Shown piece after piece: positions 18,812 through 28,877 of a stretch of DNA of 64,000 nucleotides. The notes beneath the pieces are model-generated. The model saw only the letters and a program-made list of their open reading frames with translations, was not told the DNA's origin and did no database searches. The DNA is taken from contig JAJNNC010000011.1 in NCBI GenBank assembly GCA_021730635.1, positions 62,001-126,000 on the forward strand, written 5' to 3'. Each line of letters opens with the position of its first letter. Position 1 is the first letter of the stretch. The translations under genes and the position numbers were made by a program. This DNA is from Catalimonadaceae bacterium JC749. Lineage in GTDB: Bacteria > Bacteroidota > Bacteroidia > Cytophagales > Cyclobacteriaceae.

Positions 18812-21343
18812 ATGAGTTTGTCTTATCTGATTGGTCAGTCTCCCCTTCTGGGAAAGGTGACACCCTTGATAGATGGGTTTACCTACTTCCAGGATTTCTT
18901 TGATAACCTGGAGACCTTACAGGAAGGAGATAAGCTGTATCTATTGAACTGGCACATTAATAAGCTTTTTTTTCATAAGGGTTTTTATACGGACCAATGG
19001 TACCAGAAGTCAAAAGACGATTTTTTACTCACCAGGCTGCATGATCTGGTAAAGAAAGGAGTCGAAGTTAAAATCCTGCTCTGGGTCAATACCAATATCT
19101 TCCTTCCGCTCTATCCTATCTTTGAGATCGAGCAACATGATTTGCCTGAAGGGACACTGAAAAACCTTTGGAAGGCAGGTCAGCAAAAAGCCTTTGGATC
19201 TGTACTTCGTGGTAACTTAACCACAGCACATGTCTGGCGAAAATATGAATTTACCGAAGTGGTCTACGAGCCTGGCCTTGCCCTTAAAGACATTATCACT
19301 GAAGAAAATCCTGCCTTAAAAGATAGTATTATCATCAATACGCTGGACGCGCTGGGTGGAGGTATCCACGCAAAGTTTGCGCTTTTCCTCCACAGAAAAC
19401 CTTCGGGAGATTTCGAGGCGCAAGGCTATACCGGCGGCATAGACCTATCGCCTAACAGGTATGCAGAAACAGAGCATGCCCAACAGCCAGGCTGGGTGAA
19501 TTACTGGCATGATGTGATGGTAAAACTGGAAGGAGATATCAACTACTCACTATTTCAATTTTACCAGGATCTGTGGAATGAAAACATCAACCGGAAAGAA
19601 AGTTATAATCCAGAAATAGAAATCACAGACGCTATAGTTCCGTTTTCGGTGCGTTGTATTCCGGATGGCGCAACCCCTATAGAAGCTGTTGAACTGTTAC
19701 AGAGTGATAACCATGACCTGCATTGGATACAGTCGCTTCGGACCATACCGGATGTGTATCCTCTTTTTGGTGAACCGGAGCTTTCTTTTGCGGAGGAAGG
19801 TGTGTTTGAAATCCGCGACTCCCTGCAACATGCTTTTGAGCAGGCGAGCCTTTACATTTACATTGAGGATCAGAAAATGAACTCCCTGGAACTGTTCGGG
19901 CTCCTGAAGGATGCCTTACACAGAAATGATGAGTTGCAAATTATACTATTAACCAAGCCGGATCCGGCCGATGCACCCACGGTTATCGACAAAGTATTAC
20001 TCAATTATCTCTATTATAGTGAATTAGACGATAGCCAGCGGGCAAGGCTTCACTTTTTTGAAGCAAGCTATACCATTCATTCTAAACTGTACTTAGTAGA
20101 CGACGCGGTGGCCATCGTTGGATCAGCGGGTTTTATGACCCGGTCTATGTCGCAGGAGTTAGAACATTCGGTGGCCTTTACCGACAAGAATGGAAGTGAA
20201 AGTATCAAAGATCTTCGGGAAAAACTCTGGACAGAACACACCGGCATAGATATAAAAAACCAATATCCTGCCATAGCGCAAGCGTTGGCCCTCTGGAATG
20301 GTGACTTATCTGCCGCAGGGCTGAAGAAAATAGCACTGGAAGAATACGCTTTTGCTGATATTTCAGATTTCTGGGAAGAAATACCCTGGCTGTTAGCCAA
20401 AGCTGCTTTAGGCAGTGAAAGCCTGACAACTGATGAACAAACCAAACTAAATACCTTATCTACCTACAAGAGTCAGCTAGTAAGTGCTGCTATTCACCTG
20501 ATCACCTGGGAACTTCCCTTTAGTGCCTTGTTGAATCCTTCCACCAGTGCTCCGCTCATGGGGATTCCTTTTATTGACAACAAACAAGTGGCGGTTTATG
20601 AAAAAGCAAGGCTTGAACTCATCTCCTCTCAGGTATCTGTTGTGGAGTGGACCTACACCAGAATGGATGGTACTGCTGTGTCGGGTCAGGGAGACGAGTT
20701 TGAGATACAGTTTCATAACCCGGGGTCAAAAACTGTATTAGCAGTTCAGCGCTTTGCACAAAGTAACAAAACCATGAAATATCCTTTCACCCTGTCTGTG
20801 TTAAGAAATAGCGGACCAGACTGGTACCATGATTTTCCCACCAGCACAGCCATAGAAGATCTGAGTGAACCTTTCAGAACCCACATTCAGGAATTTATAG
20901 CAGCTGTGGAAGATAACACAGGCTTGACAGTACAGGTCCTTGCTACCTTGCGCCCACCTGAAAGAGCTTATCTGATGGCATATGCCTATAAGATAGCCAA
21001 CGGGCTACATCCGGAAAAAGTAAAAGAGCGGCTGGAAAATGTAAACATTTCCTGGGTGCATTATGATTCCAACGGAAACGCTGACCTTACTGCTTCCAGG
21101 CAGGCGGCTCAGGCAATGGTCTTACAATATGACATTGGATCCTCGGGAGCAGCTTTTCCCAGTAAACATTCAGAGGGAACAGCCATCGACATGAAAATAG
21201 TGCTGAATGGTCCTGTTCAAATAAAAAATAAGGAAGGAGATAAGGTTTGGATATCTAATCAAAGCCAATTAAAAAACCTGGCCCTTACTTACAATGTCAG
21301 GCGATATAAATTAACGAACCACTGGTCGCTCAGCGGCCATTAA
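18812..21343 (+). CDS. phospholipase D-like protein with a C-terminal M15-peptidase-like domain
   Basis: 843 residues, no signal peptide or membrane segment. The N-terminal part has the two-lobe PLD layout. The first site is HAKFALFL (H186, K188) followed by GGIDLSPNRY; the usual Asp after HxKx4 is Leu here. The second site, IHSKLYLVDDAVAIVGSAGF, is a perfect HxKx4D (H423, K425, D430). Residues about 720-843 look like a VanY/M15 D,D-peptidase: ATLRPPERAYL, then PSKHSEGTAIDMK matching SxHxxGxAxD (H786, D793), and a final NHWSLSGH (H837). The ExxH general base is not present (Leu at 834), so that domain may bind rather than cut. The next gene starts 5 bases after the stop, so the two are coupled. 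Lipid or nucleic-acid phosphodiester cleavage is likely; the target is unknown. Confidence 0.8.
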   Translation: MSLSYLIGQSPLLGKVTPLIDGFTYFQDFFDNLETLQEGDKLYLLNWHINKLFFHKGFYTDQWYQKSKDDFLLTRLHDLVKKGVEVKILLWVNTNIFLPLYPIFEIEQHDLPEGTLKNLWKAGQQKAFGSVLRGNLTTAHVWRKYEFTEVVYEPGLALKDIITEENPALKDSIIINTLDALGGGIHAKFALFLHRKPSGDFEAQGYTGGIDLSPNRYAETEHAQQPGWVNYWHDVMVKLEGDINYSLFQFYQDLWNENINRKESYNPEIEITDAIVPFSVRCIPDGATPIEAVELLQSDNHDLHWIQSLRTIPDVYPLFGEPELSFAEEGVFEIRDSLQHAFEQASLYIYIEDQKMNSLELFGLLKDALHRNDELQIILLTKPDPADAPTVIDKVLLNYLYYSELDDSQRARLHFFEASYTIHSKLYLVDDAVAIVGSAGFMTRSMSQELEHSVAFTDKNGSESIKDLREKLWTEHTGIDIKNQYPAIAQALALWNGDLSAAGLKKIALEEYAFADISDFWEEIPWLLAKAALGSESLTTDEQTKLNTLSTYKSQLVSAAIHLITWELPFSALLNPSTSAPLMGIPFIDNKQVAVYEKARLELISSQVSVVEWTYTRMDGTAVSGQGDEFEIQFHNPGSKTVLAVQRFAQSNKTMKYPFTLSVLRNSGPDWYHDFPTSTAIEDLSEPFRTHIQEFIAAVEDNTGLTVQVLATLRPPERAYLMAYAYKIANGLHPEKVKERLENVNISWVHYDSNGNADLTASRQAAQAMVLQYDIGSSGAAFPSKHSEGTAIDMKIVLNGPVQIKNKEGDKVWISNQSQLKNLALTYNVRRYKLTNHWSLSGH

Positions 21344-21348
21344 ATGCC

Positions 21349-24300
21349 ATGACAGAAGATTATTACGTTTCTATCGAGCAGTTGCTCAGCACACTTTGGC
21401 CTGATCAGGATATTGATCTGCCCGATCCACAGGGTTTGGCCCAAGTTCGGATCAAGCCGGCAGAAATAAGCTATGATTTGAATGAAGGTATTTCTTTTCA
21501 TTCCGGAGTGATCTTTGGACAGGGGCTGGAACTGGCTATTCCTAAACTGGATGACATTTTTATGACTGTAGGAGGAAGTGATACGGCTTATACATTAAAC
21601 GGTAGCATTTATCCAGACCCTGGGTTTACAATCGGTCCTCTCCCGTTACAGATACATTTTAAGAATGGTTTATTACTACCGGCTAAAAAGATCAACGATC
21701 AAAATGGTGTCAAGCGGTACGTGCGAAATTATGACCTGGATTTTGTTTCACTACAAATTGACATCGCAAAGGCTGGCTATTCTACAAAAGAGGGATTGAT
21801 CCTCTTTCAACAGGCTGCTATTTCCCTTCCCGTATTTCTTATCAAAAACACCAACCTGTTTCTCGGGCTGGAGGAGCTTTCCATCATCACCACTGATGCC
21901 CAGTTTAACCCTGCTGTCCTTGCCCTGGGATTTGATGAAGAATTCAGGGGCATGTATGCCCAATCTGCTACCTTGTATTGGCTGCCGCAAATACAAATTA
22001 AGGATTTGGATCTTCCTGGGTTGCGCCTGGATTTTGAAGAAGTGGCTATTGGCAATCAAGGGGTAAGTTTTGATGTGTCGCTTTCCTGGGAAGTGGCTTA
22101 TGGGGCAGATGGCAATTTTAATTTGGAACGAACGGAACTGTGGGGTTATCTCCTCCATGAAGACTGGCTGTTGGCAATAGGAGCAGCCAGTGGGACTGTC
22201 AGACGTAATATTCCGGAAAGTTTTTCTGTGAAAACCTATTTGGGTATACCGTTTTTTAAAGCTATTTTCTCTACTTATTTCAGCTTATCCTACCGCTCGG
22301 AAACGGGAGGTACTTCTACTTACGAAACACGGATCCGTGTTGTAAAAGAAAGCACCGGCCCTATGACCGTAAGCTATCCGGGCATCGACTTCACCTTACA
22401 TACCTTTAGTGCCAGTGGATGGTTGTCCGAGCAGGGTTTTGCCATTGAAGGCCAGGCCGCCTTTTTCATAAGCTTATTTGGTTTTGGGCTGGATGTTGGC
22501 TCGGCAAGCCTTGTATATACCCATGAAGAAAATAAAGAAGCATTCAGTTTTTCACTGACGGAGGTGGTTTTGGGTCATCTAGGAGAGGTCCAAGAGGCCA
22601 CACTTATGATAGAAGCGACACCCAATGAGGGGGGTAGTTTCCAGTTTAACAAAATAGAGATCAGCGCCCGATATACCTGGCAGGCCCTGAAAGGATTGAT
22701 CCCTCAGGCGTTAAAAGAGGTGGTAAATCTTTCCGAAGATGGCAGCATTGAAGCTTTGATCTCCTGGGTGGCGGTTGAAGAAAATGAAGGATCTTCTACC
22801 AAGGTGATCGTAGATTTAAAGACAGACGTTTCTCATTTAGATAACTTGTGGGACTTCATCCCTGAGGATTACCGGCCGGAAGTGAGAAAGATGCAGTCTA
22901 TGTTCAGACTCACCTACGATACGGTAGAATCCTTCAGCACAGGCCAGCCCTCTTCCACCGGCACAGACCTTAACGTTGTGTTGAGCGCCCTTATAGAAAT
23001 CAAGCTTCCGGATATGGCCAGCCTCAACCTTCCGGGATTTGAGCTGATCCAGGTAGAAACCGGAGATGAGGAAGGATACATCACTGCCATATTCCAGGCT
23101 GATTATCAGACGGACACTGAAACAGGGGATGATTTTAATGTCGGGATCACGATTGAAAATCCTTTTTCTTTGGACATCCACCTGCCCGGTATTGAAACGA
23201 ACACTCCTTTTATCCATACGGCCATCCGTAAAATAGGCTTCCAGTTCCAAACCAAAGATGATGGCAGCGAGGAAATGGAAATAGGAGGCAAGTTATTGTG
23301 TGAAGGCGACTTCCACTTCCGGCCGTTAGCGCCCCTGAATTTTCCTTTTGCCAGTCATTTGAATGCCCTGATGCACCAGGTGGGCCTGGAGGATATTACT
23401 GGTCAGGCAAGTATTAGCCTGGGCTTTACGGCAGATAGTTTTGACCTGGCCATTGAAGGCGCTTTTGACAATCTGGGCATTGAGATAGACCTGTTTCAAA
23501 TGCTTTCTTCCCTCTCCACTGGTGAAGGGCCAGCCACAGATAAAGAAATTGACATCGACTTTGATATGGGCTTCCGGCTTATTGGCTTCAGCTTCAAAGT
23601 GGGAACCGATTCCGGGAATATCCATTCCGGAAATGCCCAAGGTGACCATCAGTTTTATTTTGATTTTGGGCTTACCGTAGCATGCAGTATGACAGGCCTG
23701 CCGCCGGTCAAAGCAGCCATCAGGCTATCCAACGAAGAATTCTCCTTTGGACTGGAAGACCTGACCATTCCACTGGAGATCCCACCATATCCCATCGGGC
23801 TGGAGGATCTGGACAGACTAGCGGGTACGGATGGAATCTGGCGCTCTGACAACCTCTACACGACCGAACTCAATGATCAACTGGAGGTACTGGCAGGGTT
23901 GATTGATGCCGAAGAGAACCCCGCCCGAAAGTTTGATCTGATCAAAGAAAAGGCTGGTCTGGAGTTGAAGAAATTTCTGCTGGAAATTATCATGGCCATC
24001 CATGCCCGGGTACAGGATAATGGCAAAAACATCTATCAGGGACTGGTGATGGCCGATACCTGGGTGAACAGTACGGTATTAGGGTTGCTGCAAACCGACA
24101 CCCACATCAAACTTTTCTTTCCGGAGATCAAGTTTAAAATCCCGTTCAACAATCCCGGAGGTATTGCTATTGCCGGCTCTGGCAAATTGATAGGCTTTGG
24201 TGATGAAAACCCTCTGAAGCCGCTGGAAGAAGTCACCTTCACATTAGGCTTGTCTTCGCAGTACATCTTTGCCCAAATTGAGTCTGAGGCAGCGCCCATC

Positions 24301-27300
24301 CCTATCCCTTCTTTTGGCACCCGCTACGATGATGGAGAAATATCGATCAGCAAGTTTATGATCGGTTATGGCTATACCAAAAACTCCTTTGCCCTGGACT
24401 TTGCCGGAGAGCTGGTGATTCCTACCGAGCTACAAAAGGATGCGGATACCTCGGATCTGATTGGTATGGGTATCCGGCTGCCCCGGTTCAACAAGCTGGC
24501 CTTTAAGCTGGATCTGATCCCGGTCACGATTGGCAAGGCTACCCTCATTATACCCTTACCACAATTCGACCTGGATCTGCGTTCCCCGGGGGCCTTGCCC
24601 TTGCTGGCATCTGAAAAATGCACACCTTACTGGGATGGGTTGGAACTGATTGTCAAGCAGGTCATACACGCTGATTTTAAACGGTTGGCATTTTCACCAT
24701 TTTTCGGCTTTGCCATCGTCCCCAACCTCAAATACGATGGAGACCTGGAAATAGGTGATGATCACAACGGTCTTACGCTGATCATCGATGATTTGCTGAT
24801 CTTGTTTGGCGTAGTCTACGGAATTACCGGAGGTGGACCGCTGATGGTCACGGTTCCGTTCTGGGTAGATCCAACCCAGCCGTACTTTCAAAATGTCTGC
24901 GGTAATCTCCGTGTCCTGGGTTTTGAGATTAATTTCAATCTGCAACGTCCTTTCCCCAGTGCTTCCCCCTTAGCAGCCATTGAAGCCTTCGGCCTGATCA
25001 GTGACCCGATGATGGAAATTGATCCTCAAGGGGCCTTGGCCAATACTATCCGCTTCACCCTGTCCGATGCTTATGTAAAGGTCCCTGATTTTGTGGTGCA
25101 AATGTTTCCGGAAGCTGCTCATCTGGTTAACAAACGATATGGCTTTACCCTTAATCTGGGTACATTGATCACGATGGTTCAGGCAGTGGCCGGAGCCGTT
25201 CAACCCATGTGGGAAGCTATGTCGGAGATAACTAATAACGCATCGGCGAGTATGGATCAGGTGTTTAATTCTCTTCCGCAGCACTTTGACCCCTGGAGCC
25301 TGATCCAACTGCTCCCACCCGAACTGCGTAAATTCAGAGTAGCGGGGCAGATCGCCGGGTTCAAGGCCAGTGCCTGTCTGATCATTACGACAGAGGCGGA
25401 GGCGATAGCTGCCTTGAAGGCCAAAGAAGAGCCTTCTCAACCTGCCGTTGCCCTGAGTCTGGCGGATGGTCCTTCCTTCACCCGCTATAAGCGAAACGAT
25501 ACCTTATTATTCAAACCAACGGACAGTAATCATCTCGAGCTGAACTGGCAGGAAGAAGCTGTGCAGGGCTCGCATTGGGTAAAAGCTGAAGGGGGCATCC
25601 GTCAGACAAAAGCCATCCAAGGCATCTCCTACTTCATCTATCAAAAAGAGATGCCTGCCAATAGCAGCATTACCTTCACCATTTCCAGCAAGAATGTAAA
25701 CCACTGGGCAGGGACAGTATGTCACTATACCGACAGCGATAACTACTACCTGCTCAAAACCGCCAGGCTTCGAGAGAATGAAGAAGAAAGCCTCCAAAGA
25801 GTGGTAGTGCTGGAGAGGAAAAAATCAGGGCACCTTTCCAAACTATGGGAGAAGCCTATACAAGGCTCCCAGGGCGAAACAATCCAACTGGAGCTTAGCT
25901 CTTATCTGGAAAATGAAAAAAGAGTATTTATTATCAGCTATCTCACAGGCAACGGTGACAGAGTTTCCAATGTGAAAATTGGAGTTGCTGAGGACGGAAC
26001 TCCCCTGGCTTCCGGCAGCCTTGGCTTATATGCCAAGCATGATCCCCAGGCTTTTTTCACGGATATGAAAGTCTATTCACTGGAACTCCGTCAGTCACAG
26101 TTCAAAAAGATAGATAGCAACTCCTTGCAGGGCAATGGCTTTGATGTAAATCTGCCAACTTCAGCATTGGAGCGTAACCGGCTGATTGACAAAGAGGTGT
26201 CTCATGCTCTTTTCAAAGGAAGTGAGTTTAAAAAGTTTAACGAAAGCCATTTGGCACTGATTCCGCTACAGGCGCTAGAACCTATGCCAGAGGAAGAAGG
26301 CAGTATTTATCTGGGAGCGTACGTGTCTGTTTTTGAGAATCAGCGATTCCGATTTCTCGGACGTATGTTTGCCAACGGCGCCTTTGCACTGGTCTCAGAG
26401 GCTGAGGTAAAACCCTTCCATCTGAGGGTGTGGGGCTTGTCGGTAAAGATTCCATTCCGGGGTTATGGCCATCTGAGTCTGGTAGGTAGCCAGAAGCGAA
26501 AAGGACCTTGGGGATTTGTACAGGCCAGCGGCTATTTTTCCTGGGCACCTATTCCCAATGTTATCCGTTTTGACGTAGGCTCCGAAAGTAAGCCTGCTAC
26601 CGTAAAACTATTCAGCGACGGAAAATTCAGGCTTGCTGCTAACGCTAAGATTACGTTGTTCCACGGGGCAGGGATCGTGGAGGGGTCAGTGTTGATTACC
26701 CAGGAAAAAGCCGAGTTTGCAGGTAGATTAGTCTACCAACTTGGTAAGCAGCTTTCCGGTTATCCGTTTGAGAATATCCTGGCGTTGGACATACGCGGGA
26801 GAGGGTTGGTGCAAACCAATGGCAGGTATGCGTTTACCGGCAGAGGTAACATTAAATTTTTGGGAGAATCTTTTTCCAATCTGGAAGTGCAGTTGAACGA
26901 ACGGTTCGCCTCTTTTGAGCTTCGATTTAAAAAGCCCGCACATACCGGAGCCTCCATGCTGGAAAGTTTATATCCCATCATGAAGTCATGTGATATGGAT
27001 CTGCGAGCCAGGGGAAGGGTCAGTGTGCGCCGCACCAGAAGGCCGGAGTTTGATTTTGCTGGAGAAGGGCGGTTAACCATACTGGGTGCTGAAATTACAG
27101 GCCAGGGAAGGATCAGCGCTATTCCGGGCTATGGAGGATTGAAAAATGACTTCTTTGAGGCTTACCTCGAAGGTGACTTATACTGGCAGGGCAGAAAATG
27201 GCTGGGGGGGAAGATTTCTGTAGGATCCAAAGGGTTGCACATTGCCGGAAGTACCAGTATAGGGTTGAAACTTACCCCGGATCATATTCCAGGCCTCCCG

Positions 27301-27921
27301 GTCAACCTTGCCAGCCTGTTTCTGAATCTGAAACTGGACGGTGAGTTCAGCCTGGATCCGGCAAAGCAAAAATTGACCTTCCTGTTCCAGGGATATTGGA
27401 CTTTGGGAGTGGCGATGGCAGATACCGGAAGTGACCTCAATGATCAGATCATTCCCCTGGCATCCAGTCAGTTTACCTTTGATAGCAATATCGGATTTGA
27501 TTTACCATTGTTTGATATTGACGGGTTTAAATTCTTACCCTTTGAGGGTGTCAGTATTCCCGTGCCTACTATTCATATCAAACCGAGCGGACAGACCTTG
27601 CTCAAGTTAGGAATGTTTGACAATGATGGGAGTGATGATGGTGAGTCCTGGCAGCCGGGGGTTGAATTTTGGGCTCCATCTCCGATTAACAGGTTTAGAA
27701 TGGATGCCACACCTCCTTTTGTTCATACGGATTGGAAACGGTGGGATGCAGATCAAACCTACAGGTTGAAGAGTAGTTATATTACTGAAGTCAATTGGGA
27801 AAATGTTACCTTGAACTTTGAAACACTAAGCAATCTGCACATCTCTCTAGCCGTTCAGCAGGATGAAGATAAAAACTTCCCACTGATGCTGAAGCTCAAT
27901 CAAAAAGAAATTTCACTTTGA
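21349..27921 (+). CDS. giant 2190-residue beta-rich protein coupled to the PLD-like gene
   Basis: No signal peptide, no transmembrane helix and no catalytic motif that I recognise. Most of the chain is alternating hydrophobic/polar beta-strand sequence with recurring patterns such as GFGLDVGSASLVY, FRLIGFSFKVG and FTGRGNIKFLG. It resembles the large proteins annotated with DUF6603, and more loosely the amphipathic beta-groove of lipid-transfer proteins; both comparisons are tentative. A different domain is set in at about 1395-1585 (SYFIYQKEMPANSSITFTIS, then GLYAKHDPQAFFTDMKVYSL) and looks like a concanavalin-type lectin/glucanase jelly roll. An FPFGV-type Pro/Ile-rich segment near 2080-2120 and an acidic patch (DNDGSDDGESW) precede the end. 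Being coupled to the PLD-like gene, it is probably its structural, targeting or lipid-binding partner. Confidence 0.75.
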   Translation: MTEDYYVSIEQLLSTLWPDQDIDLPDPQGLAQVRIKPAEISYDLNEGISFHSGVIFGQGLELAIPKLDDIFMTVGGSDTAYTLNGSIYPDPGFTIGPLPLQIHFKNGLLLPAKKINDQNGVKRYVRNYDLDFVSLQIDIAKAGYSTKEGLILFQQAAISLPVFLIKNTNLFLGLEELSIITTDAQFNPAVLALGFDEEFRGMYAQSATLYWLPQIQIKDLDLPGLRLDFEEVAIGNQGVSFDVSLSWEVAYGADGNFNLERTELWGYLLHEDWLLAIGAASGTVRRNIPESFSVKTYLGIPFFKAIFSTYFSLSYRSETGGTSTYETRIRVVKESTGPMTVSYPGIDFTLHTFSASGWLSEQGFAIEGQAAFFISLFGFGLDVGSASLVYTHEENKEAFSFSLTEVVLGHLGEVQEATLMIEATPNEGGSFQFNKIEISARYTWQALKGLIPQALKEVVNLSEDGSIEALISWVAVEENEGSSTKVIVDLKTDVSHLDNLWDFIPEDYRPEVRKMQSMFRLTYDTVESFSTGQPSSTGTDLNVVLSALIEIKLPDMASLNLPGFELIQVETGDEEGYITAIFQADYQTDTETGDDFNVGITIENPFSLDIHLPGIETNTPFIHTAIRKIGFQFQTKDDGSEEMEIGGKLLCEGDFHFRPLAPLNFPFASHLNALMHQVGLEDITGQASISLGFTADSFDLAIEGAFDNLGIEIDLFQMLSSLSTGEGPATDKEIDIDFDMGFRLIGFSFKVGTDSGNIHSGNAQGDHQFYFDFGLTVACSMTGLPPVKAAIRLSNEEFSFGLEDLTIPLEIPPYPIGLEDLDRLAGTDGIWRSDNLYTTELNDQLEVLAGLIDAEENPARKFDLIKEKAGLELKKFLLEIIMAIHARVQDNGKNIYQGLVMADTWVNSTVLGLLQTDTHIKLFFPEIKFKIPFNNPGGIAIAGSGKLIGFGDENPLKPLEEVTFTLGLSSQYIFAQIESEAAPIPIPSFGTRYDDGEISISKFMIGYGYTKNSFALDFAGELVIPTELQKDADTSDLIGMGIRLPRFNKLAFKLDLIPVTIGKATLIIPLPQFDLDLRSPGALPLLASEKCTPYWDGLELIVKQVIHADFKRLAFSPFFGFAIVPNLKYDGDLEIGDDHNGLTLIIDDLLILFGVVYGITGGGPLMVTVPFWVDPTQPYFQNVCGNLRVLGFEINFNLQRPFPSASPLAAIEAFGLISDPMMEIDPQGALANTIRFTLSDAYVKVPDFVVQMFPEAAHLVNKRYGFTLNLGTLITMVQAVAGAVQPMWEAMSEITNNASASMDQVFNSLPQHFDPWSLIQLLPPELRKFRVAGQIAGFKASACLIITTEAEAIAALKAKEEPSQPAVALSLADGPSFTRYKRNDTLLFKPTDSNHLELNWQEEAVQGSHWVKAEGGIRQTKAIQGISYFIYQKEMPANSSITFTISSKNVNHWAGTVCHYTDSDNYYLLKTARLRENEEESLQRVVVLERKKSGHLSKLWEKPIQGSQGETIQLELSSYLENEKRVFIISYLTGNGDRVSNVKIGVAEDGTPLASGSLGLYAKHDPQAFFTDMKVYSLELRQSQFKKIDSNSLQGNGFDVNLPTSALERNRLIDKEVSHALFKGSEFKKFNESHLALIPLQALEPMPEEEGSIYLGAYVSVFENQRFRFLGRMFANGAFALVSEAEVKPFHLRVWGLSVKIPFRGYGHLSLVGSQKRKGPWGFVQASGYFSWAPIPNVIRFDVGSESKPATVKLFSDGKFRLAANAKITLFHGAGIVEGSVLITQEKAEFAGRLVYQLGKQLSGYPFENILALDIRGRGLVQTNGRYAFTGRGNIKFLGESFSNLEVQLNERFASFELRFKKPAHTGASMLESLYPIMKSCDMDLRARGRVSVRRTRRPEFDFAGEGRLTILGAEITGQGRISAIPGYGGLKNDFFEAYLEGDLYWQGRKWLGGKISVGSKGLHIAGSTSIGLKLTPDHIPGLPVNLASLFLNLKLDGEFSLDPAKQKLTFLFQGYWTLGVAMADTGSDLNDQIIPLASSQFTFDSNIGFDLPLFDIDGFKFLPFEGVSIPVPTIHIKPSGQTLLKLGMFDNDGSDDGESWQPGVEFWAPSPINRFRMDATPPFVHTDWKRWDADQTYRLKSSYITEVNWENVTLNFETLSNLHISLAVQQDEDKNFPLMLKLNQKEISL

Positions 27922-28877
27922 TAATTGTAGTGAAAGACACTGAAAATGATTAACTTAAACATATAAAAACAGACTTAATCTGCAGTAGCATGGGTTTAGG
28001 GCTAAATCGTGTAGGTGGGGTGAAGGGTGCAGCGACGGTTGCATTTCAGGTCGTGCTGAAGTTCTTCTGATGGTCACTCCTAGAGGGCTATCTTCGAACG
28101 CCAACACTTCTGTCCGAAAGAGAAAGTTTGTCTCTCCATGTGACGCTGGGTAAGCCAGATGAAGCATAGCCGGAGCCCAAGGTTCTGGTAGGGTTGAAAT
28201 AAAAGTCGAGGCCTGGTACGAACACGTATCAGGCCTTTTCCTTGGCTTATCTTCAATGGTAAATTTAGACTGAGAGAATCAGTTGTTTCCCATACCATAT
28301 GGCATGACAGATGATATATAAAATTGTGCCTCTGCTTGTAAATGCGTGATTTTTTGCTGATCTTCAATGACCTATGAAAACTATCAGGATCGATTACTGA
28401 TATAGTTTTCTAACAAAGTGGGAAGCCTTTTGCTACTTTACTTTTAGTTCGTTTGCCCGTAGTTCCCTCTGGCCGCACTGTCTCTTACATATACCAATAC
28501 AGTACTCGTTATTTCTATGTGCCTGGCATGCATTTTCTACTGTGGCATGGTAATAAAGCATAAAAATCGTATAGAAGCCAGCAGTAAAGCTACTAAAACT
28601 GAGGATACCCGGACTGGGTTTCCTGTGCCATTTGATGATCCTTCGCCTATGTCACTAGGTGCTTACACTATGAAAATGATCGGAAGGCTAATCCGTAAGC
28701 TGCTTCACCAGGGACAGGTGTATGAGTGATAAGAATTATATGCCATTTCCCTGGAGTTACGCTCGTTGTGGGGTCTGAAACTTAGGGGATGAAATTTACT
28801 ACTGGCCTTTGAAACCCTGAGAAGCTCCCATAAAGCTTGAGGGTTGGGACTCGAGATACCTTTCATTCCAAGAAGCT
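27922..28877. other. 956-base non-coding block with GC-rich structured segment
   Basis: No gene is supported. Positions about 27985-28240 are more GC-rich than the rest and full of short inverted repeats, which suggests a structured RNA or a decayed element. One hairpin is CCGGAGCC (28170-28177), loop CAA, GGTTCTGG (28181-28188), with two G-T pairs. A smaller one is AGAGA/TCTCT near 28122-28138. The segment ends in the strong hairpin annotated at 28209-28240. The GAGCC/GGTTC pair recalls the arms of group II intron domain V, but the middle of that domain is absent and no maturase remains. From 28241 to 28877 nothing recognisable was found. Confidence 0.4.
28209..28240 (+). terminator. intrinsic terminator-like hairpin
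   Basis: AGGCCTG (28209-28215), a G-T wobble, TACG, loop AACA, CGTA, wobble, CAGGCCT (28230-28236), then TTTTCC. The stem is 12 pairs counting the wobble, with a four-base loop and a short T run. It would end transcription from the PLD-like/giant operon or from the structured block just upstream. Confidence 0.65.

Noticed and set aside
21349-27921. Many long antisense open frames beneath the giant gene
   Set aside because: They follow the codon phase of the sense gene, lack family motifs, and are scattered; they are shadows of the sense coding sequence.
27911-27935. Inverted repeat TTTCACT/AGTGAAA over the stop codon of the giant protein
   Set aside because: Only seven A/T-rich pairs with an eleven-base loop and no T run; the stronger candidate terminator is at 28209-28240.
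28517-28729. Open frame of 70 codons in the block before the GH172-type gene
   Set aside because: No signal, motif or family pattern, no partner gene, and the composition is not convincing; left as non-coding.
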